From NCBI RefSeq assembly GCF_009857595.1, contig NZ_WWCU01000031.1, forward strand, positions 1-64,000: a stretch of DNA of 64,000 bases, written 5' to 3'. Positions 42,842 to 52,055 of the stretch are shown here, piece by piece (the stretch's first letter is position 1; each line of letters opens with the position of its first letter). The translations under genes were made by a program, and so were the position numbers. Origin of the DNA: Pseudoduganella aquatica. Its GTDB lineage: Bacteria; Pseudomonadota; Gammaproteobacteria; Burkholderiales; Burkholderiaceae_D. The notes below the pieces were generated by a model. That model saw nothing but the letters and a program-made list of their open reading frames with translations, was not told the DNA's origin and made no database searches.

Positions 42842-44437
42842 ATGAATCTTTCTTTCCGCCAGAAGCTGTGGGTGCCCCTGATCTGCAGCCTCGTCTGTAT
42901 CACCGCCATATTCCTGCATGACGCGGTCCAGCTGCGCAACACCCGCATCGAGGAGCGCATGGCCGACCTGGCCAATCTGGATGACATGGGCATGAGCGTG
43001 CTCAAGCTGTACGGCGAGAAGGCGCAGTCCGGCGCCATGAGCAAGGAAGACGCCCAGAAGCAGGCGATGGCCATCATCAAGACCCTGCGCTACGGCAAGG
43101 ATGGCTACCTGTCCCTGACCAGCAATGCCGGCGTCACCATCATGCACCCCATCAAGCCTGAGAACGACGGCAAGAACATGATGGACTTCAAGGATCCCAA
43201 GGGTACCTACCTCTACCGCGACATCGTGGCCGTGGCCAACAGCCCGGCCGGCACCGGCTTCGTCAAATACTGGTGGCCGCGCCCCGGCGCCAAGGAAGCC
43301 GTGCCCAAGCTGAGCCACGTCATCAGCTACAAGCCGTGGGAATGGAACCTCATCACCGGCGTCTACATGGACGATATCGACGATGCTTTCCAGGCCAATC
43401 TGCTCAAATCCGGCGGCGTGCTGCTGGCGGTGTGCCTGATACTGGCCGGCATCGTCAGCTATATCAACCGCAGCCTGCGCCACACCATAGGCGGCGAGCC
43501 GGAATACGCGGCCGAAGTGGCGGCGCGCATCGCCAACGGCGACCTGAGCGTCACCGTCGACACCAGCCCGAACGACAGCAGCAGCGTGTTGCATGGCATG
43601 AAGGCGATGCAGGCCAGCCTGGCCTCCACCATAGGCGAGATCCGCCGCAGCGCGGACACCATCGCCACCGCCTCGTCGGAAATCGCCAGCGGCAATATGG
43701 ATTTGTCGGCGCGCACCGAGTCGCAGGCCAGTTCGCTGGAGGAAACCGCCGCCTCCATGGAGCAGCTCACCACCACCGTCAGCCACAACGCCGACAACGC
43801 GGCCGAAGCGAACAAGCTGGCCAAGGCCGCATCGCAGGTGGCGCAGCAGGGCGGCGCCGTGGTGTCGCAGGTGGTGCAGACCATGGACACCATCAACAGC
43901 TCGGCCACGCGGATTGTGGACATCATCAGCGTGATCGACGGCATCGCCTTCCAGACCAATATCCTGGCCCTGAACGCGGCGGTGGAAGCGGCGCGCGCCG
44001 GGGAGCAGGGACGCGGGTTCGCGGTGGTGGCGAGCGAGGTGCGCAACCTGGCGCAGCGCTCCGCCTCGGCCGCCAAGGAGATCAAGGAGTTGATCAACGA
44101 TTCGGTGGGCAGCATCGAGGCCGGCAGCGCGCTGGTGGCCAAGGCCGGCGCCACCATGGACGACGTGGTGGGCAGCGTAGCCAAAGTGACCCACATCATG
44201 GGCGCGATCACGGCCGCCACGGGCGAGCAGAGCACCGGCATCGGCCATGTGAACCAGGCCATTACCGAGATGGATTCGGTGACCCAGCAGAACGCGGCGC
44301 TGGTGGAGCAGGCAGCGGCGGCGGCGGGGGCCATGCAGGAGCAGGCGGCCAACCTGGCGGCGCTGGTGTGCCGCTTCCGGCTCACGGCGCAGGAAACGGG
44401 TGTGCCAAAGATGGCGGGTTACGCGCTCACGCGCTAA
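42842..44437 (+). CDS. Methyl-accepting chemotaxis protein with single Cache domain
   Basis: 531 residues from the ATG at 42842, which has GGAGA eight bases upstream (an in-frame GTG at 42827 is the alternative). The layout is a first membrane helix (about 10-28) and a periplasmic single Cache domain (about 35-180, with YGKDGYLSL, HPIKPENDGK and PWEWNLITGVY). A second membrane helix (about 185-205), a HAMP linker and the signalling hairpin with NAAVEAARAGEQGRGFAVVA follow. The last codons (MAGYALTR and stop) lie inside a REP-like palindrome, so the native C-terminus may have been altered by that element. The ligand is unknown. Confidence 0.93.
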   Translation: MNLSFRQKLWVPLICSLVCITAIFLHDAVQLRNTRIEERMADLANLDDMGMSVLKLYGEKAQSGAMSKEDAQKQAMAIIKTLRYGKDGYLSLTSNAGVTIMHPIKPENDGKNMMDFKDPKGTYLYRDIVAVANSPAGTGFVKYWWPRPGAKEAVPKLSHVISYKPWEWNLITGVYMDDIDDAFQANLLKSGGVLLAVCLILAGIVSYINRSLRHTIGGEPEYAAEVAARIANGDLSVTVDTSPNDSSSVLHGMKAMQASLASTIGEIRRSADTIATASSEIASGNMDLSARTESQASSLEETAASMEQLTTTVSHNADNAAEANKLAKAASQVAQQGGAVVSQVVQTMDTINSSATRIVDIISVIDGIAFQTNILALNAAVEAARAGEQGRGFAVVASEVRNLAQRSASAAKEIKELINDSVGSIEAGSALVAKAGATMDDVVGSVAKVTHIMGAITAATGEQSTGIGHVNQAITEMDSVTQQNAALVEQAAAAAGAMQEQAANLAALVCRFRLTAQETGVPKMAGYALTR

Positions 44438-44447
44438 CCCGCCCTAC
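44413..44447. repeat. REP-like palindrome overlapping the chemoreceptor gene end
   Basis: GGCGGGTTACGCG...CGCTAACCCGCC. The TAA of the chemoreceptor gene (44435-44437) is part of the right arm. Confidence 0.85.
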
Positions 44448-44473
44448 GAAATAACAGAATGTCTCGTGGCCGC

Positions 44474-44507
44474 GTAGGGCGGGTTAGCGCGCCGCGCGTA
44501 ACCCGCC
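44474..44507. repeat. REP-like palindrome overlapping the LysR gene end
   Basis: GTAGGGCGGGTTAGC...GTAACCCGCC. On the minus strand its left arm supplies the stop of the LysR gene. It forms an inverted pair with the copy at 44413. Confidence 0.85.
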
Positions 44508-45398
44508 ATGCTCCGCAAACAGCTCCGCCACGAAGTCCACAAACGCCTTCACCTTGGCGGCGCGCTGGTGCTTGTGCTGGTACAGCACCGACACGTCCGG
44601 CCCCGCCGCCTGCCAGTCCTGCAGCAGCGGCACCAGCGCGCCGCTGCGCAGCGGCTCCCGCAGCGACACCGACATATGCTGGACGATGCCCGCGCCGGCT
44701 TCGGCGGCCGCGATCAGCGCCTCCACATGGTCCATCGCCACCTTGCCCTGCGGCGTGAAACTGAAAGCCTCGCCCTCATGCTGGAAGCGCCAGGCGCGCA
44801 CCTGGCGCGACTTCGGATACAGGAAATTCAGGCAGGCGAAATCCCCCAGCTGCTCCGGCGCCTGCGGCATGCCGTGCCGCTCGATAAAGCCCGGCGAAGC
44901 GCAGGTGATGTACTGCGTGCCGCATAGCGTGCGCGCCACCAGCTGCGAGTCCGGCAGCTCGCCTATGCGCAGCAGCACGTCCACGCCTTCCTCGACCATG
45001 TCTATCATGCGGTCTCCGGCAGTCATCTTCAGGGTGATGTCCGGGTAGCGCGCCATGAAACGGGGCAGCGCGGGCGCCACGAACCGCCGTGCCAGGATGC
45101 CCGGCATGTCCACCCGCAGCACGCCGCGCGGCTGCTGCGCGGACTCCTGCAGGCTGTCTTCCAGCTCGCCCATGTCCGCCAGCAGGCGCAGCGCGTAGGC
45201 GTGGCACTGCCGGCCCTCGCCGGTGAGCGACATGCTGCGCGTGGTGCGGTTCAGCAGCTTCACGCCGAAGTGCGCCTCCAGCGCCGCCACCTGGTTGGTG
45301 ACGGAGGAGGTGGAGATGCCCAGCTTGTCCGCCGCGCGGCTGAAACCGCCGGTTTCCACCACGGTGCAAAACACCTTCATTGCATCCAGCCGGTCCAT
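44484..45398 (-). CDS. LysR family transcriptional regulator
   Basis: 304 residues. The N-terminal winged helix-turn-helix (MDRLDAMKVFCTVVETGGFSRAA, then SSVTNQVAALE) is followed by a periplasmic-binding-like effector domain of the CrgA/DsdC-type group. It is divergent from an MDR oxidoreductase, the usual arrangement for a LysR protein and its target. The final residues GGLRAAR and the stop are encoded by a REP-like palindrome. Confidence 0.93.
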   Translation of the reverse strand: MDRLDAMKVFCTVVETGGFSRAADKLGISTSSVTNQVAALEAHFGVKLLNRTTRSMSLTGEGRQCHAYALRLLADMGELEDSLQESAQQPRGVLRVDMPGILARRFVAPALPRFMARYPDITLKMTAGDRMIDMVEEGVDVLLRIGELPDSQLVARTLCGTQYITCASPGFIERHGMPQAPEQLGDFACLNFLYPKSRQVRAWRFQHEGEAFSFTPQGKVAMDHVEALIAAAEAGAGIVQHMSVSLREPLRSGALVPLLQDWQAAGPDVSVLYQHKHQRAAKVKAFVDFVAELFAEHGGLRAAR

Positions 45399-45442
45399 GT
45401 CCCCTCCTGTCGTTTGGTCTCTGTTTATCCCGATTGTCCACG

Positions 45443-45452
45443 ATTTCGAAAT
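45443..45452. promoter_or_regulatory. Candidate LysR operator in the divergent region
   Basis: Perfect palindrome ATTTCGAAAT, about midway between the two divergent start codons. It does not follow the T-N11-A core exactly, so it is only a candidate. Confidence 0.35.
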
Positions 45453-45528
45453 ACTGCATGGAGCGCCGCCCGGTTTTTCCCGCGCCCGTCTTTCCCTACA
45501 CTGCTTTCATCAACCACAGGAGAACACC

Positions 45529-46512
45529 ATGCAAGCAATGATATCGAAACAGGCAGGCGCGCCGCTGGCGCTGGAAGACATCGCCATGCCGGTGCCGGGC
45601 GCCGGCCAGGTGCTGGTACGCATCGCCGCCAGCGGCGTCAATCCGCTGGACCTGAAGATCGCCGCCGGCCAGGCCGCGCATGCGCACATGCCTTTGCCGG
45701 CGGTGCTGGGCATCGACATGGCGGGCGTGGTGCAGGCTGTGGGCGAGGGCGTCGCCGCTTTCCGTCCGGGCGACCAGGTGTTCGGCATGACCGGCGGCGT
45801 GGGTGGCGTGCAGGGCTCGCTGGCGCAATTCGCGGCGGTGGATGCGGACCTGCTGGCGCTCAAGCCGCGCCAGGCCACGCTGCGCGAGGCGGCTGCGCTG
45901 CCGCTGGTGTTCATCACCGCCTGGGAGGGGCTGGTGGACCGGGCGCGGCTACGCGCTGGCCAGAAAGTGCTGGTGCATGGCGGCGCAGGCGGCGTGGGCC
46001 ACGTGGCGGTGCAGATCGCGCGCGCTTTCGGCGCCGAGGTGTATGCCACCGGCAGTGCAGGCCAGCGCTCGGTGATAGAAGGCTACGGCGCCACCTTTAT
46101 CGACTACCGCACCGAATCGGTGGCGGACTACGTGCAGCAGTACACTGGCGGGGAGGGCTTCGACATCGTGTACGACACGGTGGGCGGCGCCACGCTGGAC
46201 GCGTCCTTCGCTGCGGCGCGCCTGTACGGCGGCCATGTGGTGAGCTGCCTGGGCTGGGGCACGCATGCGCTGGCGCCGCTGTCCTTCAGGGCGGCCACGT
46301 ACTCGGGCGTGTTCACCCTGCTGCCGCTGTTGTCCGGCAAGGGCCGGGCGCAGCATGGCGCGATCCTGCGCGAGGCCGCGCGGCTGGTGGATGAAGGGAA
46401 GGTGCGTGTGCAGCTCGATCCTGCGCGCTACGCGCTGGCGGAAGTCAATGCCGCCCATGCCGCGCTGTCCGGCGGCACGGCGCGCGGCAAAGTGGTGATC
46501 GACGTGGTCTAG
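45529..46512 (+). CDS. Zinc-independent medium-chain NADP-dependent oxidoreductase (quinone reductase type)
   Basis: 327 residues from the ATG at 45529 with AGGAG upstream. The GroES-like N-terminal domain has ASGVNPLDLKI and GIDMAGVV. The Rossmann domain has VLVHGGAGGVGHVAVQIA. No zinc-binding cysteines are present. It probably reduces quinones or reactive carbonyls and is probably controlled by the divergent LysR regulator. Its stop codon overlaps that of the convergent lipoprotein gene in the palindrome CTAG. Confidence 0.9.
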   Translation: MQAMISKQAGAPLALEDIAMPVPGAGQVLVRIAASGVNPLDLKIAAGQAAHAHMPLPAVLGIDMAGVVQAVGEGVAAFRPGDQVFGMTGGVGGVQGSLAQFAAVDADLLALKPRQATLREAAALPLVFITAWEGLVDRARLRAGQKVLVHGGAGGVGHVAVQIARAFGAEVYATGSAGQRSVIEGYGATFIDYRTESVADYVQQYTGGEGFDIVYDTVGGATLDASFAAARLYGGHVVSCLGWGTHALAPLSFRAATYSGVFTLLPLLSGKGRAQHGAILREAARLVDEGKVRVQLDPARYALAEVNAAHAALSGGTARGKVVIDVV

Positions 46513-46991
46513 TTGGCGGGGGCGGGCGCCGGAGCGGGAGCTTGCGGCGCCGCAGGCGCTGCCGGCGCCGGGGCCGGTGCGGCGACAGCCGGCTCGAACA
46601 CCAGTTTATTGTCCACCACCTTGAATTCGCCCACCTTGGTGCCGGTGGCCGGGCCATTCTCGCTCACCAGGGCGCAATTCTGGGTCTCCACCTGCCACAC
46701 CTGGTCGCCGGAGCGCAGGCTCCAGAAATTGTCGGGCGAGGAAAATACCTCCACGTCCACCTCGTCCAGCAGCATTTCGCCCATGGGAATCTGGCGCTGG
46801 CAATCCGGCATGCGCGTCGCAACCAGGGTCAGGCGCACATTGTCGTTCCAGAAGTAGTCCTGCTCGCGCCGCAGCGACAGCGTATGGCTGTTGTTGGCAC
46901 CTTCCACATAATAAGTGGCGCTGTCCCGCGCGCAGCCGGTCAGCAGCAAGGGAAGCAGCAAGGGAGGCAGGACGGTGAGGATCTTGCGCAT
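46509..46991 (-). CDS. Predicted lipoprotein of unknown function
   Basis: 160 residues. A lipoprotein signal ends in L-L-T-G-C near residue 20, followed by a globular part of about 115 residues with two cysteines that could form a disulfide. An Ala/Pro-rich tail of about 25 residues may span periplasm or peptidoglycan. I do not recognise the family. It ends in the CTAG shared with the oxidoreductase gene. Confidence 0.75.
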   Translation of the reverse strand: MRKILTVLPPLLLPLLLTGCARDSATYYVEGANNSHTLSLRREQDYFWNDNVRLTLVATRMPDCQRQIPMGEMLLDEVDVEVFSSPDNFWSLRSGDQVWQVETQNCALVSENGPATGTKVGEFKVVDNKLVFEPAVAAPAPAPAAPAAPQAPAPAPAPAN

Positions 46992-47123
46992 GGCGTCTCT
47001 TTCGAATAGGGTGAAACCATTATAGCGGCGCGCATGCGTCCCCGCACTATTGGTATTTAACTAACATACTTCCGTGTCGATGGGCTACACTCGTGATTCA
47101 TATGCAACCGGGGTAGTGTAGTC

Positions 47124-50100
47124 ATGATGGGATCTTCTGCGCACGACGATAACAGTTTTCGCCGCATCCTTGCGCGCAACATCACCATGCCGCTGGTCGC
47201 TGGCGTGGTCAATGTGGGCGTGTTCATCGGCATCCTGGCCTATCTGCTGAATGTACTGAACTGGGTGGAGCACACCGAACGCGTCATCGGCAACGCCAAC
47301 GAAATCGGCCGGCTCATGGTGGACCAGGAATCCGGCATGCGCGGTTTTGCGCTCACCGGGGACGAAGCCTTTCTCGCCTCCTACAAGCTGTCCAAGCCCA
47401 AGATGGCCACGGCGCTGACCACGCTGCGCGAACTGGTGTCCGACAATCCGGTGCAGGTGAGCCGGGTGAACAATATCGCCGCCCAGCAGAAGCAATGGGA
47501 TGTCTTCGCGCAGGAAGTCATCAGCCTGCGGCGCAGCAAGGGCGACTACCTGGAGCCCATCAAGGCTGGCCGGGGCAAGCTGGAATTCGACGAAGTGCGC
47601 AGCCTGTTCCAGTCCTTTATCACCAGCGAGCAGCGCCTGCTGGCCGAGCGGCGCTCCGACGCCAAGGCCGTCACCGCATTCGCGGTCACGGCCTTCCTGT
47701 TGATCAGCCTGATCGTCAGCGGGCTGCTGGCCCTGTTCGGCCGGCGCGACATGCGCAAACTGTCCGATACTTATGGCAGGGCCCTGCAGGAACAGACCGA
47801 GCATGCCGAGCGTTTGCAGCAGCAGGCCTGGCTGCGCACCGGCCAGACCCAGCTCGCCCAGCAGGGCATAGGCCAGATGGCGCTGCCGCAGTTGGCGGCA
47901 GCGCTGCTGCAATTCCTGTCGCGCTACATGGACGTAACCGTGGGCGCGCTGTATGTGCGCGAGCAGGACGGCAGCCTGCGCCGCGTGGCCTGCTACGGCT
48001 ACAGCCGCGAGGACGAGGAGTACGGCATAGTACTGGCGCCGGGCGACGGGCTGCCGTGGCAGGCCCTCCAGCAGCGCCGCGTGATCCAGCTGGGCGACGT
48101 GCCGGAAAACTACGTGAAGATCAGCAGCGGCATGGGCGCCGCCGCGCCGCGCCACCTGCTGCTGGCGCCGGTGGATAGCGACGGCGAAGTGAACGGTGTG
48201 CTGGAGCTGGGCTTTTTGCAGCCGGTGACGGAACGCCAGCTCGATTTCATCAAGCTGGTGAGCGGCAATATCGGCACCGCCATCGAAGCGACGCTGGCGC
48301 GCCAGCGCATTGCCGAAGTGCTGGCCGAGACCCAGCAGCTGAACGAGGAACTGCAGGTGCAGCAGGAGGAGCTGCGCACCGCCAACGAGGAACTGGAAGA
48401 GCAGTCGCGCGTGCTGGAGGAGTCGCAGGCCAGCCTGGAGAACCAGAAGGCGGAGCTGGAGCAGACCAACGAGCAGCTGGCCGAGCAGGCTGTGGCGCTG
48501 GACCAGAAGAACGAGGCGCTGGGCGAGGCCGGGCGGCAGCTGGAGGAACGCGCGCTGGACCTGGAGCGCGCCAGCCAGTACAAGTCGCAGTTCCTGGCCA
48601 ATATGTCGCACGAGCTGCGCACGCCGCTCAATAGTTCGCTGATCCTGGCCAAGCTGCTGTCCGAGAACGCGCAGGGCAACCTGAACGAGGAGCAGGTGCG
48701 TTTCGCGCAGACCATCTACGGCGCCGGAAACGACCTGCTCAACCTGATCAACGACATTCTCGACATCGCCAAGGTGGAGGCGGGCAAGCTGGAGCTGGCG
48801 CCGGAGGAGCTGAATCTGCGCCAGGTCATGCGTGGACTTGAGCATGTGTTCCAGCCGCTGGCGCAGCAAAAGCGCCTGGAGTTCGTGGTGGAGCTGGCGC
48901 CGGGCGTGCCGGAGACGGTCTACACCGACCGCCAGCGCCTGGAGCAGATACTGAAAAACCTGCTGTCGAACGCCATCAAGTTTACCGAAACGGGCCGCAT
49001 CGCGCTGCGCGTGTCGGCCGACGCGGCGGGGCAGCTCAGCTTTGCCGTCAGCGATTCCGGCATCGGCATCCGCCCCGAGCAGCACGAAGCCATTTTCGCC
49101 GCCTTCCAGCAGGCCGACGGCACCACCAGCCGCCGCTACGGCGGCACCGGCCTGGGGCTGTCCATCTCGCGCGACCTGGCGCGGCTGCTGGGCGGCGCCA
49201 TCGCGCTGAGCAGCCAGCTGGGCAAGGGCAGCACCTTCACGCTCACGCTGCCGGCGCAATGGGCTGCGCCTGCCCCGGCGCCTGCCACGCAAGCGCCGTC
49301 CGCCTTTGTGCCTGCCGTGCCCGCCGCCGCAGCCATCGCAAGCGCCGCCACCCCGGCGCCGCCAGCCGCGCCGCGAGCCTTCGACGACGACCGCAACCTG
49401 CCGCCCCCGCCCGACCGCCTGGTGCTGGTGGTGGAGGACGAACCGGCCTTCGCCCGCATCCTGTACGACCTGGCGCGCGAGATGGGCTACCGCTGCCTGG
49501 TGGCCTTCGCCGCCGACGAGGGCCTGCAGCTGGCCGAACAATACCGTCCGGACGCCATCCTGCTCGACATCCGCCTGCCGGACCGTTCCGGCCTGTCCGT
49601 GCTGCAGCTGCTCAAGGACAATCCGGCCACCCGCCACATTCCCGTGCACGTGGTGTCCGCGTCCGAAAACGGCGAGGCGGCGCTGCACATGGGCGCCATC
49701 GGCTGCGCGCTCAAGCCCACCACGCGCCAGCAGCTGGTGGACGTGTTCCAAAAACTGGAAAACAAATTCACGCAGAAGATCAAGCGCCTGCTGCTGGTGG
49801 AGGACGACGCCCGCCAGCGCGACAGCGTGGTGGCGCTGATTTCGGACGACGACATCGACATCACCGCCGTCGAATCCGGCGAGGCGGCGCTGGCGCTGCT
49901 GCGCACCACCATTTTCGACTGCATGATCATCGACCTGAAGCTGCCGGACATGCAGGGCAACGAACTGCTGCAGCGCATGGCGCAGGAGGAGATCGCGTCC
50001 TTCCCGCCGGTGATCGTGTACACCGGCCGCAACCTCACGCGCGCCGAGGAAGCGGACCTGCACAAGTATTCGCGCTCCATCATCATCAAGGGCGCGCGCT

Positions 50101-50591
50101 CGCCCGAGCGCCTGCTGGATGAGGTGACGCTATTCCTGCACAAGGTGGAATCGCAGCTTTCCAGCGAGCGCCAGACCATGCTGAAAACGGTGCGCAGCCG
50201 CGACCGCGTGTTCGAGGGCCGCCGCATCCTGCTGGTGGACGACGACGTGCGCAACATCTTCGCCCTCACCAGCGCGCTGGAGCAGAAGGGCGCCGCAGTG
50301 GAAATCGCCCGCAACGGCGTGGAAGCCATCGACAAGCTGAACGCCCTGCCGGAGATAGACCTGGTGCTGATGGATGTGATGATGCCGGTGATGGACGGCC
50401 TGGAAGCCACGCGCCGCATCCGCGCCGACGCCCAGGGCCGCTTTGCGCGCCTGCCCATTATCGCCATCACCGCCAAGGCCATGAAGGACGACCAGGAGCA
50501 ATGCCTGGCCGCCGGCGCCAACGACTACCTGGCCAAGCCCATCGACCTGTCGCGCCTGTATTCACTGCTGCGGGTGTGGATGCAGCCTTGA
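47124..50591 (+). CDS. Hybrid sensor histidine kinase: CHASE3-GAF-HisKA-HATPase-three receivers
   Basis: 1,155 residues. A membrane helix (about 22-44), CHASE3 periplasmic sensor (about 45-190, with the NANEIGRLMVDQESGMRGF element) and second helix (about 192-212) come first. A GAF domain (about 250-395) and long coiled coil (about 400-490) lead to HisKA with SHELRTPLN (near 496). The ATPase domain has NAIKFTE, DSGIGI and GGTGLGLSI. After an Ala/Pro linker come three receivers starting near 765, 885 and 1,032, with phospho-acceptors in LLDIRLPD, MIIDLKLPD and LVLMDVMMP. Its layout resembles CHASE3/GAF hybrid kinases of GacS-like or biofilm-control pathways. CheR, CheB and a second kinase follow closely, so they probably act together. 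Confidence 0.94.
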   Translation: MMGSSAHDDNSFRRILARNITMPLVAGVVNVGVFIGILAYLLNVLNWVEHTERVIGNANEIGRLMVDQESGMRGFALTGDEAFLASYKLSKPKMATALTTLRELVSDNPVQVSRVNNIAAQQKQWDVFAQEVISLRRSKGDYLEPIKAGRGKLEFDEVRSLFQSFITSEQRLLAERRSDAKAVTAFAVTAFLLISLIVSGLLALFGRRDMRKLSDTYGRALQEQTEHAERLQQQAWLRTGQTQLAQQGIGQMALPQLAAALLQFLSRYMDVTVGALYVREQDGSLRRVACYGYSREDEEYGIVLAPGDGLPWQALQQRRVIQLGDVPENYVKISSGMGAAAPRHLLLAPVDSDGEVNGVLELGFLQPVTERQLDFIKLVSGNIGTAIEATLARQRIAEVLAETQQLNEELQVQQEELRTANEELEEQSRVLEESQASLENQKAELEQTNEQLAEQAVALDQKNEALGEAGRQLEERALDLERASQYKSQFLANMSHELRTPLNSSLILAKLLSENAQGNLNEEQVRFAQTIYGAGNDLLNLINDILDIAKVEAGKLELAPEELNLRQVMRGLEHVFQPLAQQKRLEFVVELAPGVPETVYTDRQRLEQILKNLLSNAIKFTETGRIALRVSADAAGQLSFAVSDSGIGIRPEQHEAIFAAFQQADGTTSRRYGGTGLGLSISRDLARLLGGAIALSSQLGKGSTFTLTLPAQWAAPAPAPATQAPSAFVPAVPAAAAIASAATPAPPAAPRAFDDDRNLPPPPDRLVLVVEDEPAFARILYDLAREMGYRCLVAFAADEGLQLAEQYRPDAILLDIRLPDRSGLSVLQLLKDNPATRHIPVHVVSASENGEAALHMGAIGCALKPTTRQQLVDVFQKLENKFTQKIKRLLLVEDDARQRDSVVALISDDDIDITAVESGEAALALLRTTIFDCMIIDLKLPDMQGNELLQRMAQEEIASFPPVIVYTGRNLTRAEEADLHKYSRSIIIKGARSPERLLDEVTLFLHKVESQLSSERQTMLKTVRSRDRVFEGRRILLVDDDVRNIFALTSALEQKGAAVEIARNGVEAIDKLNALPEIDLVLMDVMMPVMDGLEATRRIRADAQGRFARLPIIAITAKAMKDDQEQCLAAGANDYLAKPIDLSRLYSLLRVWMQP

Positions 50592-50601
50592 GGATGCCGC
50601 C

Positions 50602-51435
50602 ATGACTCAGCAAGTACAGCGCAGCAGCGCGGATATCGAACTGGCCATGCTGATGGAGGCCATCTACCTGAAGTACAGCTACGACTTCCGCGACTACACC
50701 GGCGCCTCGCAAAAGCGCCGCGTGCTGCACGCCATGGGCGAGATGAAGTGCACCACCATCTCCGAGCTGCAGTCGCGCGTGCTGCACGACCCCGCCGCCT
50801 TCACGCAGCTGCTGCAATACCTCACCATCCCCGTGACGGAGATGTTCCGCGACCCGGCCTATTTCGCCGCGCTGCGCGAACACGTGGTGCCGGTGCTGTC
50901 CACCTATCCGTCGCTGAAGATCTGGGTGGCCGGCTGCAGCACCGGCGAAGAGGTCTATTCGCTGGCCATCCTGCTCAAGGAGGAAGGCCTGCTGGAGCGC
51001 AGCATCATCTACGCCACGGACATCAACCCGCAGTCGCTGGAAAAGGCCAAGAAGGGCGTGTTCCCGCTGGAGAGCATGCGCGACTACACCGCCAGCTACC
51101 AGGCCGCCGGCGGCAAGCGCGCGTTCTCGGACTACTACACGGCGGCCTACAACGCGGCCTTGTTCGACCGCTCGCTGATGGAGAACGTGACCTTCGCCGA
51201 CCACAGCCTGGCCACCGACAGCGTGTTCGCCGAGACGCATCTGATCAGCTGCCGCAACGTGATGATCTATTTCAAGAAGAAGCTGCAGGAGCGCGCGTTT
51301 GGGCTGTTCCACGAGTCGCTGTGCCATCGCGGCTTCCTTGGCCTGGGCAGCAAGGAGAGCATCGACTTTTCCGCCTACGGCCCGCGCTTCGAGGCGGTGG
51401 TGAAGCGCGAGCGCCTGTTCAGGAAGCTGTCGTGA
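50602..51435 (+). CDS. CheR-type protein-glutamate methyltransferase
   Basis: 277 residues. The helical N-terminal domain (about 10-75) is followed by the SAM domain with VAGCSTGEEVYSLAI, ATDINPQSLEKAK and HLISCRNVMIYF. It is 10 bases after the hybrid kinase and overlaps CheB. Such stand-alone CheR/CheB pairs with hybrid kinases modify a signalling partner outside the classic flagellar pathway in several proteobacteria. The chemoreceptor encoded downstream on the other strand is a possible substrate. Confidence 0.93.
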   Translation: MTQQVQRSSADIELAMLMEAIYLKYSYDFRDYTGASQKRRVLHAMGEMKCTTISELQSRVLHDPAAFTQLLQYLTIPVTEMFRDPAYFAALREHVVPVLSTYPSLKIWVAGCSTGEEVYSLAILLKEEGLLERSIIYATDINPQSLEKAKKGVFPLESMRDYTASYQAAGGKRAFSDYYTAAYNAALFDRSLMENVTFADHSLATDSVFAETHLISCRNVMIYFKKKLQERAFGLFHESLCHRGFLGLGSKESIDFSAYGPRFEAVVKRERLFRKLS

Positions 51436-52055
51436 ACGCGCCGTCCTACAGCCCCGAGCAGGCCGCGCTGGAAGGCCGCGCCTTCGAGGCGGTGGTGATA
51501 GGCGCGTCGGCCGGCGGCGTGGCGGCGCTGCTGGAGATCCTGCCCGGCTTGCCGGCGGACGCGCCGCTGCCCATCGTGGTGGTGGTGCACATGATGCCGA
51601 ACCGCCCCAGCCACCTGGCCGAGGTTTTCGCCCAGCGCATGGCGATGGCGGTGGTGGAAGCGCAAGACAAGCAGCCGCTGGAAGCGGGCACGGTATACTT
51701 TGCGCCGTCCGGCTATCACTTGTCGGTAGAATCGGAACGCTGCTTCTCGCTGAGCTGCGAGCCGCCGCACCTGTTTTCGCGCCCCGCCATCGACTTTGTC
51801 ATGGCCTCGGCGGCGGACGTGTACGGCCCCGCGCTGGTTGGCGTGCTGCTCACCGGCGCCAACCACGACGGCGCGGCGGGACTGGCCGCGATAGGCGAGG
51901 CGGGCGGCCTGACGGTGGTGCAGGACCCCGGCGAGGCCCAAGTGGGCGTGATGCCGCGCGAAGCCATCCGGCAACGCGCGCCGGATTTGATATTGCCCTT
52001 GCGGGACATCCGCCACCTGCTGGCGGCGCTGGAGACAACGTTGGAGAAACGCTGA
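51432..52055 (+). CDS. CheB-type methylesterase domain protein without receiver
   Basis: 207 residues from GTG 51432, overlapping the cheR stop as GTGA with AGGAAG five bases upstream. The catalytic triad is visible: Ser in IGASAGG, His in VVHMMPN and Asp in TGANHDGAAGL. Classic CheB has an N-terminal receiver that controls the esterase; that domain is missing here, so activity must be constitutive or controlled by a partner such as the adjacent receiver-kinase. Confidence 0.92.
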   Translation: MNAPSYSPEQAALEGRAFEAVVIGASAGGVAALLEILPGLPADAPLPIVVVVHMMPNRPSHLAEVFAQRMAMAVVEAQDKQPLEAGTVYFAPSGYHLSVESERCFSLSCEPPHLFSRPAIDFVMASAADVYGPALVGVLLTGANHDGAAGLAAIGEAGGLTVVQDPGEAQVGVMPREAIRQRAPDLILPLRDIRHLLAALETTLEKR

